A stretch of DNA of 64,000 nt. Source: Aegilops tauschii subsp. strangulata. Its lineage: Eukaryota > Streptophyta > Magnoliopsida > Poales > Poaceae. The notes below the pieces were generated by a model. The model made no database searches. It was not told the DNA's origin and was given only the letters and a program-made list of their open reading frames with translations. The stretch lies in NCBI RefSeq assembly GCF_002575655.3, contig NC_053036.3:198308788-198372787 (forward strand), read 5' to 3'. Shown here piece by piece: positions 22,883 to 34,490 of this stretch (positions are counted from its first letter, which is position 1; each line of letters begins with the position of its first letter). Both the position numbers and the translations under genes were made by a program.

Positions 22883-23789
22883 TATTGAAAGCACAAGTGC
22901 TCCTTGAGTGATTTCGGTAATTAATGTCAACATATCTCTTGTTGGACTAATATTTTTATGTAGAATATTTCAGAAAGTTCAACAAAGGCATGGCATGGAC
23001 ACGAGGATGTGGAACCCCTTCTAGATGCTAAGGACAGAAGATTGGCAAAAGCTCAAGGCTCTTCATTTTTATTTTAGTGATCCAAGATCACATTGAGTCC
23101 ATAGGAAAGCCAATACTATTAATAGGGGATGAGGTGTTGCTTAATGGCTTGCTTGCTCAAAGTTCTTAGTGATATGCTCCAAAGCCCTCAACCACTTTCT
23201 CATTTCCACATATGTCCTAAACCTAAAGTCAAACTCGGCACCACCGATTTGATATATCCGGCGCCACCGAGTTCACTTAACATAGCCACTGCCAGAAACC
23301 CTAATCAGTTCTGTCTCACCGATGGGATCTCGACCTCACCGAGATGGGCTTGCAAACTCTGTGTTGCCTGTTGCAATTATTTTGGTCCCACCAAGATATG
23401 CAGTGGGTCCCATCGAGTTTGCTTGACCAACTCTCTGTTTGCTTATTCCCAAAATCGTTCTAACCGAGTTTGCGTAATTGGTCAAACCGAGTTGAGGTTT
23501 TACCCTAACCCTAGCACATCGGTCCCACCGAGTTGACCATGTCGGTTCAACCGAAAACTCTAATGTTCACATTTTGAACCAAGTCGGTCTCACCGAGTTT
23601 CACTATTCGGTCCCACCGAGTTTGGTAAATTGTGTTTAATGGTTAGATTTTGTGTGGAGGCTATATATACCCCTCCAACCCCTTCTCCATTTGAGAGAGA
23701 GCCATCAGAATGTGCCTACACTTCGAGCATTCATTTTCTAAGAGAGAACCACCTTCTCATGTGTGGAGACCAAGATATTCCAATCCAAC
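22883..23789 (+). repeat. 3' LTR of the Sirevirus-like element, truncated
   Basis: Starts TATTGAAAGCACAAG (the first TG has become TA) and aligns with 15235-16140. It breaks off at CCAATCCAAC where G1 begins. About 900 of roughly 1590 bp remain. Confidence 0.9.
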
Positions 23790-24914
23790 TGTCGGATCAC
23801 GGTTCCGGAAAAACCCTTAAGGTTCGAACTCTGGGGTGCGTGCAAAGTTCTTTCCCCCTACCGATCCACGCCCTCGCTTTCTAAGATCTCGCGGACGAAC
23901 TCAACGAACTCACAACACAAGAGACACGAGGTTTATACTGGTTCGGGCCACCATTGTGGTGTAATACCCTACTCCAGTGTGGTGGTGGTGGATTGCCTCT
24001 CGGGCTGATGATGAACAGTACAAGGGGAAGAACAGCCTCTTGAGGTTGAGGTGTTCTTGTGCTTGGTGTGCGGCTAAGGATCAGCTCAAGATCTGATGCC
24101 TCCGAATGAGTTATCTCCTATGGTGGTGTCTAGTTCTACTTATATAGGCCCTGGTCCTCTCCCCAAATATTGAGCAGGAAGGGAGCCAACAACGGCCAAT
24201 TTGAAAGGGGACAGCTAGTACAACTTATCCTGACAAAAGCGGTCTTCGCCTGCAAAAGGCTCTGGTGGTGACGCCGCCTTGGGCTCCATGGTGACCTCTG
24301 TCTTGCCGTCCTGCTGGTCTTGGTCTTGTTGCACTGATATGGAAACCTTTGCTTGACGCCTCGGTACTCCGCGCCTGCGCTTGCTTCCTTAGCACCAAGG
24401 GGGAACTAAGGACACTGCGTGCGCTGGCGCCCGCCTGGTCTCGATCGTCATGGCTCACGTCACGAGAACCTCGCGAGGTTTGCCTTGCCTTGATCTCTCC
24501 GCTCCTCGTGAGCCAGCCCGGTGAGGCCGCTCCTGAGGAGGTCTTGTGTCGTCCGCCTCGTGAGGCTTGGCCCCTCGCGAGGGTCTTGAACGCCTTGTTG
24601 ATGAATATGGGCCGTACAGGCCTGCTGGCACAACCACGCCATGGGCCGCAGGCAGGCAAGTCTGGGGACCCCCGTTCCCAGGACGCCGACAGTAGCCCCC
24701 AGGCCCAAGGCGTGCTCAGGCTTGGATTCAAGGCAAAGCCAAAGGTCAAGTACGGAGTGCCGCGGGCCCCAAAAGCCTGCGGCCTTGGTCGACGCGTGGC
24801 GGTTGATTGGGCGTGGGCGTCTCCGCTTCCCCACGCTGCCTCGGCAACTGCCCGACTTAACAAAAGGCTGGTGCAGACAGTGCTAGCCTTCATTGCTTCT
24901 CTTTGCCTTGCTCA
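23790..24914 (-). repeat. G1 3' LTR (approximate)
   Basis: Starts TGTCGG and is thought to end at TTGCTCA before GATCCCCTTTG, the mirror of a polypurine tract. The minus-strand TATATAAG at 24139-24146 would be the LTR promoter. Inner edge is uncertain by tens of bases. The long plus and minus frames between 24225 and 24951 are composition effects. Confidence 0.5.
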
Positions 24915-24984
24915 GATCCCCTTTGTTGCGCCCTTCTTCCAAAATCCTTAGATCTGCTTCCATCCTCGCCTGCACCAGCGACTA

Positions 24985-27641
24985 ATGGCGCCGCGCAAGG
25001 TCAAGCCCTCCGCATCGCCGGCTTGGTACGAACCTGCTCTCGACGCGCCCAATGTTTCGTAGAAGAACCTCGCCGCCACGTGCTTGCTGTTGGCGGGGGA
25101 GAACAACGAGAGGGGGCAGACGGAGCTCCGGGTCGGCTCCGATGTGCCGAAGCCCGAGGGGAGCATGTTCTTCCCCTTCTTCACGAGCAGTACCGCCGCC
25201 GGGTTGGTTCCTCCCTTCTCCGACTTCTTCTATGAGGTCCTCGGCCATTACAGGCTGCAGGCGCTGCATCTTCATCCCAACTCCATCCTTCTCCTGGCCA
25301 TCTTTGCCTACTACTGCGAGGCGTATCTGGGCGTGATGCCGTCCGTGGCTCTGCTGCGCCACTTCTTCTTCCTCCACATCAGCGAGGGCCATATCTCCGG
25401 GTGCGCCAATTTCATTGCGGCCGGCAAGGCCATCTCGATCTCGAACACCGGGAAGAAGGCCGATAACCTCAGGGCCAAATGGGTCATGATGGGTGCCAAG
25501 TGCGTCCACCCGCACTTGGCGCTACCGACGGAGATGCCCCAATCTGACAAGGGGTGGTCTCGTGCAGACCTTACTGACGAGCGAGCATCGTCGGTGTTGG
25601 AGCAAATGAAGGCCGACCTGAAGCCGGGAAACGCGAGGGCGGCCAAGGTGACGGGGGCCATGCTCCTGAGGGAATTCTTGACGCTACATGTTGCTCCTCT
25701 TCAGGCGCGTGCGCACCCCTTGTGGAGGCTTGGAGATGAAGAAGACAAGACTTGCCTAAGCTCGGTGGCCTTGCCCGACGAGGAGCTATCCGCAGTCTTG
25801 CGCCTCTTAGTCGGGGACAACCAAGAGTACCCACCGAGCGCCTTTGTTCCTTTGTTCCGCCTCACGGACTGGGAGCAGATCGTAGCCGCCCGGCCGACTT
25901 TTGACGCGCGCGGGCTGGTGCCGCCGGCGCCTACCGGGGCCTCTGCAGCCCCGAAGCCGGTGGAGCTGTCTTCCGATGAGTCCCACGGGGAGGAAGAGGG
26001 GGAGGAGGAAGGCACGGAGGTGACCCCCGAAGAGATGGGGGAGACCTCCCCCTTGAGCAAAGCTGACATCCTCCGCGCCCTTCCTGATGACGCTGAGGTC
26101 GACACTCGCCAGGAGGAGGGAGAGCTGCCCGTTATCCCGATGAGGGGCAGGTCGTCGCTGGTTTCTCGAGGTGCTGCCTCCGCCTTGACGCCGCCTGGAG
26201 CTGCCACCGGCCCTTTTGCTGCGCCGTCTTCTGCTCCCGGAGCCCGTGTGCCCACTCCTCAGGCTCCGAAGCTTTCGGGTTTTAGGCTCCCCAAGCGGAA
26301 GGTGGACTATGTCGTGGTGGATCAGTAAGTGCTTCGAGCTTCATCTTGTTCCTGCTCGTACTTGCTATATTCTGACGTTCACCCTTGGTTGATCAGGCCG
26401 ATGCCTTCGGCGAAGAAAAGGAAGGAGGATACAGAGGCCGCACCCCCTCTGGGGAGAAAGGAGGCGAGAACACTCACACCTCCCCAGCCCGGTGGCCCTC
26501 GTGAGGCCAAGAGGAGCATCGTCGGGAGGAGTCAGCCCCCGTGGTCCCTGTGGCTCTGGAAGTAACGGTGCCTAGCTTGGCTGATGAGGTCCCAAAGGCT
26601 CAGGACCCCTTGATCTCCCAGGCTCTGGTGACAACGCTGCCCCCTCCTCCAGCTGCGCCTCTGACCCCAGGTTCTTCTGCTTCCTCTGCCGCCTTAGAGC
26701 GAGTCCTTTCGGAGATGGCCCAGCTGCGGGAAGATCTCCTGGGCGCGGACCCGCGCGTGGTAGCTGGGCGCCTGCAGCTGGCCTCTGGTTGGCTTCACTC
26801 TGACTCGGCAGTTCGAGCATCGCTGAGCCAGGCCGCGGCGACCTCCGAGAAGGAGAAGCAGGCTGCCGCCAAAGCTGCGGCCGATCACGAGGCGGCGCGG
26901 AAGGACGCCGAGGCCGCCCGCGACCGCTGCCGAGAGCTGAAGGATTAGCTGAAGAGCCTGTGCGACCAGCGCGCAGAAGAAGCAAGTGGCCGCCAGGCAA
27001 AGGAGGAGGAGATGAGGGCCCGGGAGGACGCCATCAAGGGCCACGACGCCTAGCTGGGGGAGCTGGCGAAGGCGCAGGCCGCGGAGCGCAGCCGGCTGGA
27101 GGAGTTGGAGCGGAAGGCGAAGGCGAAGGAGGCCAATCTTGACGCCAAGGAGAAGGTCCTGGCTGAAGACCGCGTGGTCTTCTCGCTTCTTGAGGAGAGG
27201 TCCCGCGTGGTGCTGAAGTCACTGTACGAGAAGGGCTTGGAGAAGCTGCCGACCACCGACGAGGATGGCCCTGCTCAGCTGCTTCCCCACTTGGTGAAGG
27301 CGCTTGAGGAAGTCGTGGAGGGCATCGGTCCCATGGCTGAGGCAGAGGCTCGTGTCCTTTCTTCAGATGCACTGACGCGTGTCTTCAGCCATCTGTACCT
27401 TCGCGACCCGAGTGCCCGTCTTGCCGAGCTGCTGGAGCCTGTAGCCGATGAACACTGCACAGCTGCCACCGCAGTCGTGAAAGGTCAAGTGGAGGCCCTG
27501 CTGAAGATGTCCCGTGGCTTCGTCCTCGCGCCCTCGACCAACGATGCCACCGATCCTGCGGCTCCATCTGGCGGTGTAGGTGAAGGCGATGCTACCAAGG
27601 GAGGAGCACCTTCTGCGGGTGATGGCGGTGTCCAGGGGTGA
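24985..27641 (+). pseudogene. Antisense gene of Tat-type Gypsy G1 (putative gypsy-type transposon protein)
   Basis: Belongs to the plant family annotated as putative gypsy-type transposon (PF04195-like), which is encoded antisense to gag-pol; its function is not known. Met 24985 opens MAPRKVKPSASPAWYE. The conserved part follows at about 25084-25700 (FYEVLGHYRLQALHLHPNSI, then FFFLHISEGHISGCANF), then a variable acidic linker and a basic end (FRLPKRKVDYVVV). An intron of about 72 bp (donor GTAAGT at 26326, acceptor TGATCAG at 26397) leads to exon 2 with a long Glu/Ala/Lys coiled coil (about 26690-27240) and a C-terminal helical part to 27641. Lesions: TAG at 25060, a frameshift near 26520, TAG at 26946 and TAG at 27051. 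Confidence 0.75.
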
Positions 27642-27787
27642 CTTGCTTGCGGCTGCTTCCCTGTTTTATCCCTGCAATATGTATCATGCCTTGTGGAGGC
27701 GTTTAAACTCGTGCTTGGTATTTGGGAGAACGATATAGCTTGTAATATTTGCTTTGAGATTTTGCGATTTTCTTCCTATTTGCTTCG

Positions 27788-28655
27788 TGTTCTGCGTCGG
27801 CAGAGCCCGGCCCCGCGTATACCTCAACCGCCATTGGGCCGACCGGAGACCAGGACGGACCAAGGAGTGAGGGGCTACGTGACCAGTTAGGCTCCTGAGT
27901 CGCGATGCTCGGGAGTCCCCCTTGACGCGCAAACAGCTTATAGAAAGAATACGCGAGGAAAGGTTAATGTTCTACGTCGGCAGAGCCCGGCCCCGCGCAT
28001 ACCTCAACCGCCGTTGGGCCGACCGGAGACCAGGACGGACCAAGGAGTGAGGGGCTACGTGACCAGTTAGGCTCCTGAGTCGCGATGCTCAGGAGTCCCC
28101 CTTGACGCGCAAACCGCTTATAGAAAGAATACGCGAGGACAGGTTAATGTTCTACGTCGGCAGAGCCCGACCCCGCGCATACCTCAACCGCCGTTGGGCC
28201 GACTGGAGACCAGGACGGACCAAGGAGTGAGGGGCTACGTGAGCAGTTAGGCTCCTGAGTCACGATGCTCGGGAGTCCCCCTTGACGCGCAAACAGCTTA
28301 TAGAAAGAATACGCGAGGAAAGGTTAATGTTCTACGTCGGCAGAGCCCGGCCCCGCGCATACCTCAACCGCCGTTGGGCCGACCGGAGACCAGGACGGAC
28401 CAAGGAGTGAGGGGCTACGTGACCAGTTAGGCTCCTGAGTCGCGATGCTCAGGAGCCCCCCTTGACGCGCAAACCGCTTATAGAAAGAATACGCGAGGAT
28501 AGGTTAATGTTCTATGTCGGCAGAGCCCGGCCCCGCGCATACCTCAACCGCCGTTGGGCCGACCGGAGACCAGGACGGACCAAGGAGTGAGGGGCTACGT
28601 GACCAGTTAGGCTCCTGAGTCATGATGCTCAGGAGTCCCCCTTGACGTGCAAACA
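27788..28655. repeat. 180-bp tandem repeat, 4.8 copies
   Basis: Copies start at 27788, 27968, 28148, 28328 and 28508, the last partial. Each has GTCGGCAGAGCCCG, GGACGGACCAAGGAGTGAGG and CTCCTGAGTCGCGATGCTC. Neighbouring copies differ by only a few bases, so the array expanded recently. It lies downstream of the antisense gene in G1. Confidence 0.97.
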
Positions 28656-29636
28656 ATCTCCATACCTGCCCTCGCCGAGGCTCCGCTCAGGAGGGGCGGG
28701 CGATGACCAGGTCCAAGGGACCTGGCATGGGCGGCGTGCGCTTGGGCGTGACCCGAGCGCAGCCCCGTGCCCAGCCCCCTCGCTCGACTCTCCCGAGGGG
28801 AGGCATTGCGGTGAGGCCGGACACTGAGCTCTGGGCTCCCTGAGGTTGGTACGGCCGTGAGGCCGCCCTCAGTTGTTTATCACCAGCGCGGAGCGTAGTG
28901 CTTCCGCTTGTGCACGGCATAGCCGCTCCTCGGCAGTGTTGACGGCCAGCACGGAGCATGGTGCTTCCACTTGTGCGTGGGAGGGGGGCTCCCTAGTGCG
29001 GAGAGCCCCCGGGGCATGTACAGCCCTGCCCTGACACGTGGCTTGCACGGCAGGGCTAGACGAGGTGTATCTAGGCACTCGTGAGCCAGCGCAGGACTCA
29101 CGAGGCCCTACCTCAAGGTGGGTTGCACCTGGTCTTGGTTCTTGTTCGCTGTCCTGGTCCTGCGACATGGTCAGACAACCTTCATCGAACGAATCTCCTG
29201 AGGTTATCGCGTGAGGGGGCCAAGCACTAACTGCCCCAGGAGGTGACCTGAACAGGGCCGGCCCACCAGACAGAGCTCAGCCGTTGGATTTATCAACGCT
29301 GCAGGGAAGGGCCCGAGCACAGACGTCGTGCCTAGCCTACTCACACGAAGGATCCTGAAGAAAGATGGCCGGCGCGCGGCTCCCATGATGGGTGGCGATC
29401 GAGCAGGTAATAGTCATAGATAGGTTAGGCATGGAAAGCATACTGGCTTAGGTAAATGCAGAGAAGATACATGCCACCGGGTCCGGCCCGAGCAGCTTGG
29501 GGATGATGCAGCCCGAGGGGCGCCCCCAGCAAGGTAAGCTATAGACATGAAAAAAGGGATACATGCCATAGGGACGGACCCACGCGGCCTGGGAATGACG
29601 CAGCCCAAGGGGCGCTCCCAGCTAAATAAACTTGCA
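28656..29636. other. G1 internal sequence, no gene; one short direct repeat
   Basis: GC-rich sequence without a convincing frame. Two related blocks lie at about 29455-29530 and 29543-29622 (GATACATGCCA, then GATGCAGCCCGAGGGGCGC against GACGCAGCCCAAGGGGCGC), a direct duplication of about 90 bp. Confidence 0.5.
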
Positions 29637-30517
29637 AAATGGCTAGAAAATCACTTAAATGTCTGAAAAATGTCAAATGACCCCTGAAATTTTCCAAATT
29701 TTGACATGACAGTATTATTAGTGCATGTTAACTGTTGAAAAAGTTTGAAGGCCATAAGAGAAAGCTATCGTCGATATGTCTTCAAACATGCATTGTACCT
29801 CTCGGAACCACGAGACTTCTAGTGAGTTGCTCTGGTTTGTGAGGGGTGTGTATCCAAACTTTCGTCAAATAGGCCAATTTTTTTACCACAGCATCTTGGT
29901 GTCATGCCATTACGTTAAGCAAGGTTTCACGTATTTCTAATCATTTTTTATTTTTTTGGAATTTAAATGCATGGCACTCGATGCTTGTGTCCAAGTCGTG
30001 ACACCAATATGTTTAAAAATTCTTTCCAATTTACTGCACATGGGATTATCTCCCACACAAGTACACAAATACGATTTTTCAAACCCTTATTGTTAGCTGT
30101 TGCATGTACATATAGTTCAAATTTGAATTACAGCCATTAAATGGCTAGCAAATCACTTAAATGTCTTAAAAAGGTCAAATGAGCCCTGAAATTTTCCAAA
30201 TTTTGACATGACAGTTGTATTAGTGCATGCTAACGATAGAAAAAGTTTTAAGACCATAAGAGGAAGCTATCGCTGGTTCGTGATCAAACATGCATTGTGC
30301 CTGTCAAAACCACGAGCCTTCTAGTGAGTTGTTCCGGTTTGTGAGGGGTGTGTGTCCAAAGTTTCGTCAAATGGGCCAATTTTTTTACCACACCATCTTA
30401 GTGCCATGCCATTACATCAAGCAAGGTTTCATGTATTTCTGATCATTTTTTAATTTTTTTGGAATTTAAATGCCATGGCACTCGATGCTTTGTGTCCAAG
30501 ACGTGACACCAATATTG
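29637..30517. repeat. 501-bp tandem repeat, 1.75 copies
   Basis: Copy 1 starts AAATGGCTAGAAAATCAC at about 29637 and copy 2 AAATGGCTAGCAAATCAC at about 30138. Both include TTTTCCAAATTTTGACATG and GTGAGGGGTGTGTRTCC. Copy 2 breaks at about 30517, where the gag-like fragment starts. The unit length and AT-rich composition look satellite-like. Confidence 0.9.
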
Positions 30518-31497
30518 GAAACTGCGGGCGACTCAATATGCCGGTTATAACTACGACTAGGCAAAGGGGTTGGGTGCACACGCTGCCGACTGTAGGAATA
30601 GTTAGTTGGTTGAGCGACTGTCGTCTGCAACAACTCAATGGTGTCCGGGTCTCTATTGCAACTGGCGACTCACCGGTGACTGGAATTGCAGCAAGCCGGG
30701 TTGCCACCGCCACCATGTTATCCATCGGATTAGAAAAATGACCTAGTGGTGTTGGAAAGTGCGGCGGCGGTGTCCGACCAGGGAGCAGGTTAGATCCTGG
30801 CTCCTCCCTCCGGACCGGCTCTGGACGGTGAGGCTGAGCAGTCGTTCTGTTTCCATGCACATCCATGGTTAATTGGGGTATAACCGGCGCTCCAGCCATG
30901 CTTGGTCCTGCCCTCGCGTGTTGAACAAATTCATGGGCTCATAATTCAAGGGTAAACGGGTCTGGTGCCTCCTCCGAAGGACTGCATTGGAGGCGTTTTG
31001 ATCCAGACTTAAACACCAAGCCTCTGCCTTTAGGCGTTCTAACTCGGCATGAACCTGAGCCTGTAACTCGGCCATCCGGGTGTTCTCGGCATTGATATCT
31101 TCTTGGGCCTTGGTCATCTACTCCCTAGGCTTTGCTATCTCTGTGTTACGTTCCGCTTGGTTTTCCGCTATGACCTCGGTACCCATTAAAGTCATCAACT
31201 CATTAACCAACTCAGATAAGACCTGAGCCAGCGACCTGACTGAGGCGGATCCTGAGGGGTCAGTAGCTGCTGTCGCTCCAGCCGTCGTGCTGTTGAGAGC
31301 CGGCGCCGTGCTTGCCATAAAGATGGCGACTCGGTTTGGCGGCTCGTATGGGTCCGGAATACTGTTGCCATCACTACAGCCCCAAGCCCGCCATCCTGAA
31401 GCTGGTAGATTAACTCCGTCTCTCTAGTTGAGGACTCATCACCTGAGTAGATGAGAGTCTCTCCTCCAGATGTAGAATCTTCCACAAGTTCCATAGC
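30518..31497 (-). pseudogene. Gypsy gag N-terminal fragment
   Basis: The minus strand reads MASTAPALNSTTAGATA from 31318, then EVIAENQAERNTEIAKPRE, a stop, and MTKAQEDINAENTRMAELQ from 31117, with a coiled-coil flavour and NLFNTRGQDQAWLERRL before the next stop near 30870. The Ala/Thr-rich start followed by a helical region resembles the poorly conserved N-terminal part of Tat-lineage Gypsy gag. No capsid core or zinc knuckle is present. It lies next to no matching LTR, so it is an orphan piece. Confidence 0.45.
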
Positions 31498-32976
31498 TTG
31501 CGTGCAGCTGACGGCTTGTATCCGCGTTAGTATTTCCTCGAAGAGGAAGGGATGATGCAGTACAACTTCAATAGGTATTTCCCTCAGTTATGAAACCAAG
31601 GTTATCGAACCAGTAGGACAACTAAGCAACACTATGTAAATAGTACCTGCACACAAAGAACAAATACTTGCAACCCGACGCGTAAGAGGGGTTGTCCATC
31701 CCTCTCAGGTACAAGATAGATTGGTTTGTATAATTTTGGATAAAGAGATCTCGCAATAAAACAAAATAAAATAAAGAAAGAAAAAGTGTAGCAAAGTATT
31801 TTTGGGTTTTTAGAATAATAGGTCTGAAAACAAAAGCAAATAAAAATAGATCTCAAAGCAAATGTGATAAAGAATAGACCTAGGGGCCATAGATTTCACT
31901 AGTGGCTTCTCTAGAAAAAAATAGCATATGGCGGGTAAACAAATTACTGTTGGGAAATTGATAGAACTTCAAATAATTATGACGATATCTAGGCAATGAT
32001 TATTATATAGGCATCACGTCCAAGATTAGTAGACCGACTCCTGCCTGCATCTACTACTATTACTCCACACATCGACCGCTATCCAGCATGCATCTACTGT
32101 ATTAAGTTCATGGGAAAACAGAGTAATGCAATAGAAGGACGACATGATGTAGACAATATCTATTCATGTAGGAATAGACTTCATCTTGTTATCCTTAATA
32201 GCAACGATCAATACATGTATTGCTGCCCCTTCTGTCACTGGGAAAGAACACCGCACGACGGAACCCATCACAAAGCACCTCTTCCCATGGCAAGAAAAAT
32301 TGATCTAGTCGGCTTAACTAAAGCAAAGATTCAAAGAAGAAATACGAGCTATAAGTAATCATGCATATAAGATATCAAAGAAACTCAAATAACTTTCATG
32401 GATAAATAGATCTGATCATAAACTCAGAGTTCACCGGATCCCAACAAATACATAACAAAAAGAGTTACATCAAATGGATCTCCAAGGGACCATTGTATTG
32501 AGAATCAAAAGAGAGAGAGGAAGCCATCTAGCTACTAACTATGGACCTGTAGGTATACAATGAACTACTCACGCATCATCGGAGAGGCACCAATGAGGAT
32601 GATGAAACCCTCTGTGATGGTGTCTAGATTGGATATGGTGGTTCAAGAACTTGCGGCGGCTAGAACTATGTTTCGTCGACTCCCCTAGCATTTTTGGATT
32701 ATCGGGTATTTATAGAGCAAATTGGCGGTGCGGAAGGCAGCCGAGGTGGGCACAACCCACCAGGGCGCGTCTGGGCCCCCAGGCGCGCCCAGGTGGGTTG
32801 TGCTCAAGTACAATCATAGTGCCCCTTAGTTGGTGCTTTATAAGAGAAGATGAAGACTCAAATAAAAATAAAAATTGCATAAAGTAAATAGAAAGGCCCT
32901 TCGCAGAGGGAAGTAGGGATTGGAAGAGGTTCCAGAGCTCAAAGTGAAAAATATAGAGATAAAACATTTTGGGTGG
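31498..32976. mobile_element. Old retroelement remnant (Athila-like?)
   Basis: AT-rich non-coding sequence starting near GCTTGCGTGCAGCTGACGGC. It has the general look of a Triticeae Gypsy LTR or untranslated region, but I found neither terminal pair nor coding domain. G2 inserted at 32977. Confidence 0.4.
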
Positions 32977-33822
32977 TGTCGTGGAATTGTCACGGCAGAT
33001 GTCGTATTGAAAGGACTTAGTTGTGGAGCCATGACGACGAGGTTAACTTAAAGGGGTTAAAACGGGACAAAGGACGTGAGGAGTTTATACTGGTTCGGCC
33101 CCTTGCGGTGAAGGTAAAAGCCTAATCCAGTTTGAGGTGGTATTGCTAGGGTTTCGATTACCAGGGAGCGAATACACTTTGCCTGGCTTTCGATCTGTTG
33201 TTTTCTTGCCCTAAGCCGTTGCCGGGTCGTCCCCTTATATACATGGGTTGACGCCCTGCGGCGTACAGAGTCCCGGCCGGCTCATACAAAGGTGTTCGGC
33301 CCGGTGACTCATCTTACATGCCTTACAATACAAGTTATGCAGATATGGCGGTTTACACTTACGGGCCATAAGCCGCCTTCGGGTTTGGGCCCTTTAATAA
33401 GCCTACTTCGTGAACCGCCATCTTCAACATACTCCTGGGCTTTAAAGAGATGAACCGCCATTGGGATAACCCGGCCCCTCCTGGGTGGGTCATATCCAAT
33501 AGTCATATCCCCAACATTAGGCCCCAGGTTGATTTGAACTTGTTCATGTCAATCTTCAACACTTAGAAAAAATCCTTCTTCATCTTCCTATGTTATTTGT
33601 AACCCTCCATGATGTCATCTCCTGAAATTGCGGTAACCCACCATGACGTCACCTGTTATTAATATTACATACGGCCCAAATCTTAATAAATCCTTTCCTT
33701 TACTGAACCTCCGAAAATCGAGGCGCCCGCGCTGTCACATATCCATTTTCTTGTCTCCTCGATTCCCGCGCATGCCACTTATCCTTCCAGCCTTATAAAT
33801 AGGGCCACAGGTCCTCTTTTCA
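32977..33822 (-). repeat. 3' LTR of G2
   Basis: Begins TGTCGTGGAATTGTCACGG and ends CTCTTTTCA at 33822 (846 bp). It is flanked by the mirror of a polypurine tract: on the minus strand GAAGGGGGAGAA precedes TGAAAAGAGG. A minus-strand TATATAAG at about 33234-33241 probably drives the element transcript. The bases GGTGG precede the left end (partner not visible). Confidence 0.85.
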
Positions 33823-33830
33823 TTCTCCCC
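33790..33830 (+). promoter_or_regulatory. TATA box for the G2 antisense gene
   Basis: CTTATAAATAGGGCC lies about 30 bp before the pyrimidine-rich end of the LTR, on the plus strand. A spliced leader follows (donor CATCG/GTAAGCC at about 33986, acceptor TTTTAG at about 34479), then the Met at 34491. The LTR thus appears to contain a second promoter pointing into the element. Function is inference. Confidence 0.55.
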
Positions 33831-34490
33831 CTTCTACCTTCTCGCCTTCTTCTTCCTCCTCACAATGCTCCAGCACGCCCGAGCTTCGCCGCCGTCGACC
33901 TTTGTCTACTGCTTCGACTCCGGCCGCTGCATCACCCTGAACGGACCACAACGCCGCGGCGCCCCTCCGCTGTCCATCAGCATCGGTAAGCCTTCACCTT
34001 TCCTCGTAGTAGATCTATCTTTAGGGTTTCCTTGTTCGTCGGTGTTGATCACCGTTCCTCCTTCTCTTTCCTAGATTGCTGAGTTTTGATCTGAAAAACA
34101 ACACAGATCTTGCGCTGTAGCAGTTTTAGCACTTGTTTTTTGATATTAGAACATATCCTCATTGCAACAGATCTCATCTGGGCACCCCCACTTTTCTGCT
34201 GCCGCCACCTTAAGGTTAGATTTTATTTCCTTTTTCTGAACTGCCGCTGATCCAATCTTATAGCTTTAATTTGTGAAACCTGTTTGTCCCAACACTTAGT
34301 AAAATTCACTCCTATCAGATCTTAGTTAACAGTACTTGTCATGGCGGCTTACATCACCGGCTTATAATTACCCAGATATCATTAGGCCCCATCTAAGCCG
34401 CCATTCTGAATATATACTGTAACTTTTGCTTCCGGCTTAATGAATCAATTTAAACCGGCAATTTCTTTCTTTCTTTTAGGCTTCTTCACA

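Larger units (their letters stand above)
15235..23789 (+). mobile_element. Sirevirus/Maximus-like Copia LTR retrotransposon, 3' LTR truncated
   Basis: Two direct LTRs (15235 and 22883) enclose a primer-binding site, gag, protease, integrase, reverse transcriptase and RNase H in Copia order on the plus strand. A long 3' region with three extra polypurine tracts before the 3' LTR is a known Sirevirus trait. The RT motif YVDDIVFGS also fits. The 3' LTR stops at 23789 where Gypsy element G1 begins, and it does not resume within this window. The coding region carries stops, frameshifts and a SINE insertion, so it is not autonomous. Confidence 0.88.
23790..29636 (-). mobile_element. Gypsy element G1 (Tat lineage, 3' part only)
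   Basis: Begins TGTCGGATCACGG exactly where the Copia LTR stops. It carries an antisense gene of the Tat-lineage type on the plus strand and a 180-bp tandem array. In this lineage the pol gene runs on the other strand, so the element is assigned to the minus strand with its 3' LTR at the left. No pol of G1 was found in the window, and the right boundary is not clear; it is placed at the start of the 501-bp repeat. Confidence 0.6.

Noticed and set aside
24225..24951. Open frames of 200-222 codons on both strands
   Set aside because: They lie inside the G1 LTR, overlap on opposite strands and show no domain.
27788..28655. CRISPR-like array
   Set aside because: Units are 180 bp in direct tandem with no unique spacers, in a plant genome.
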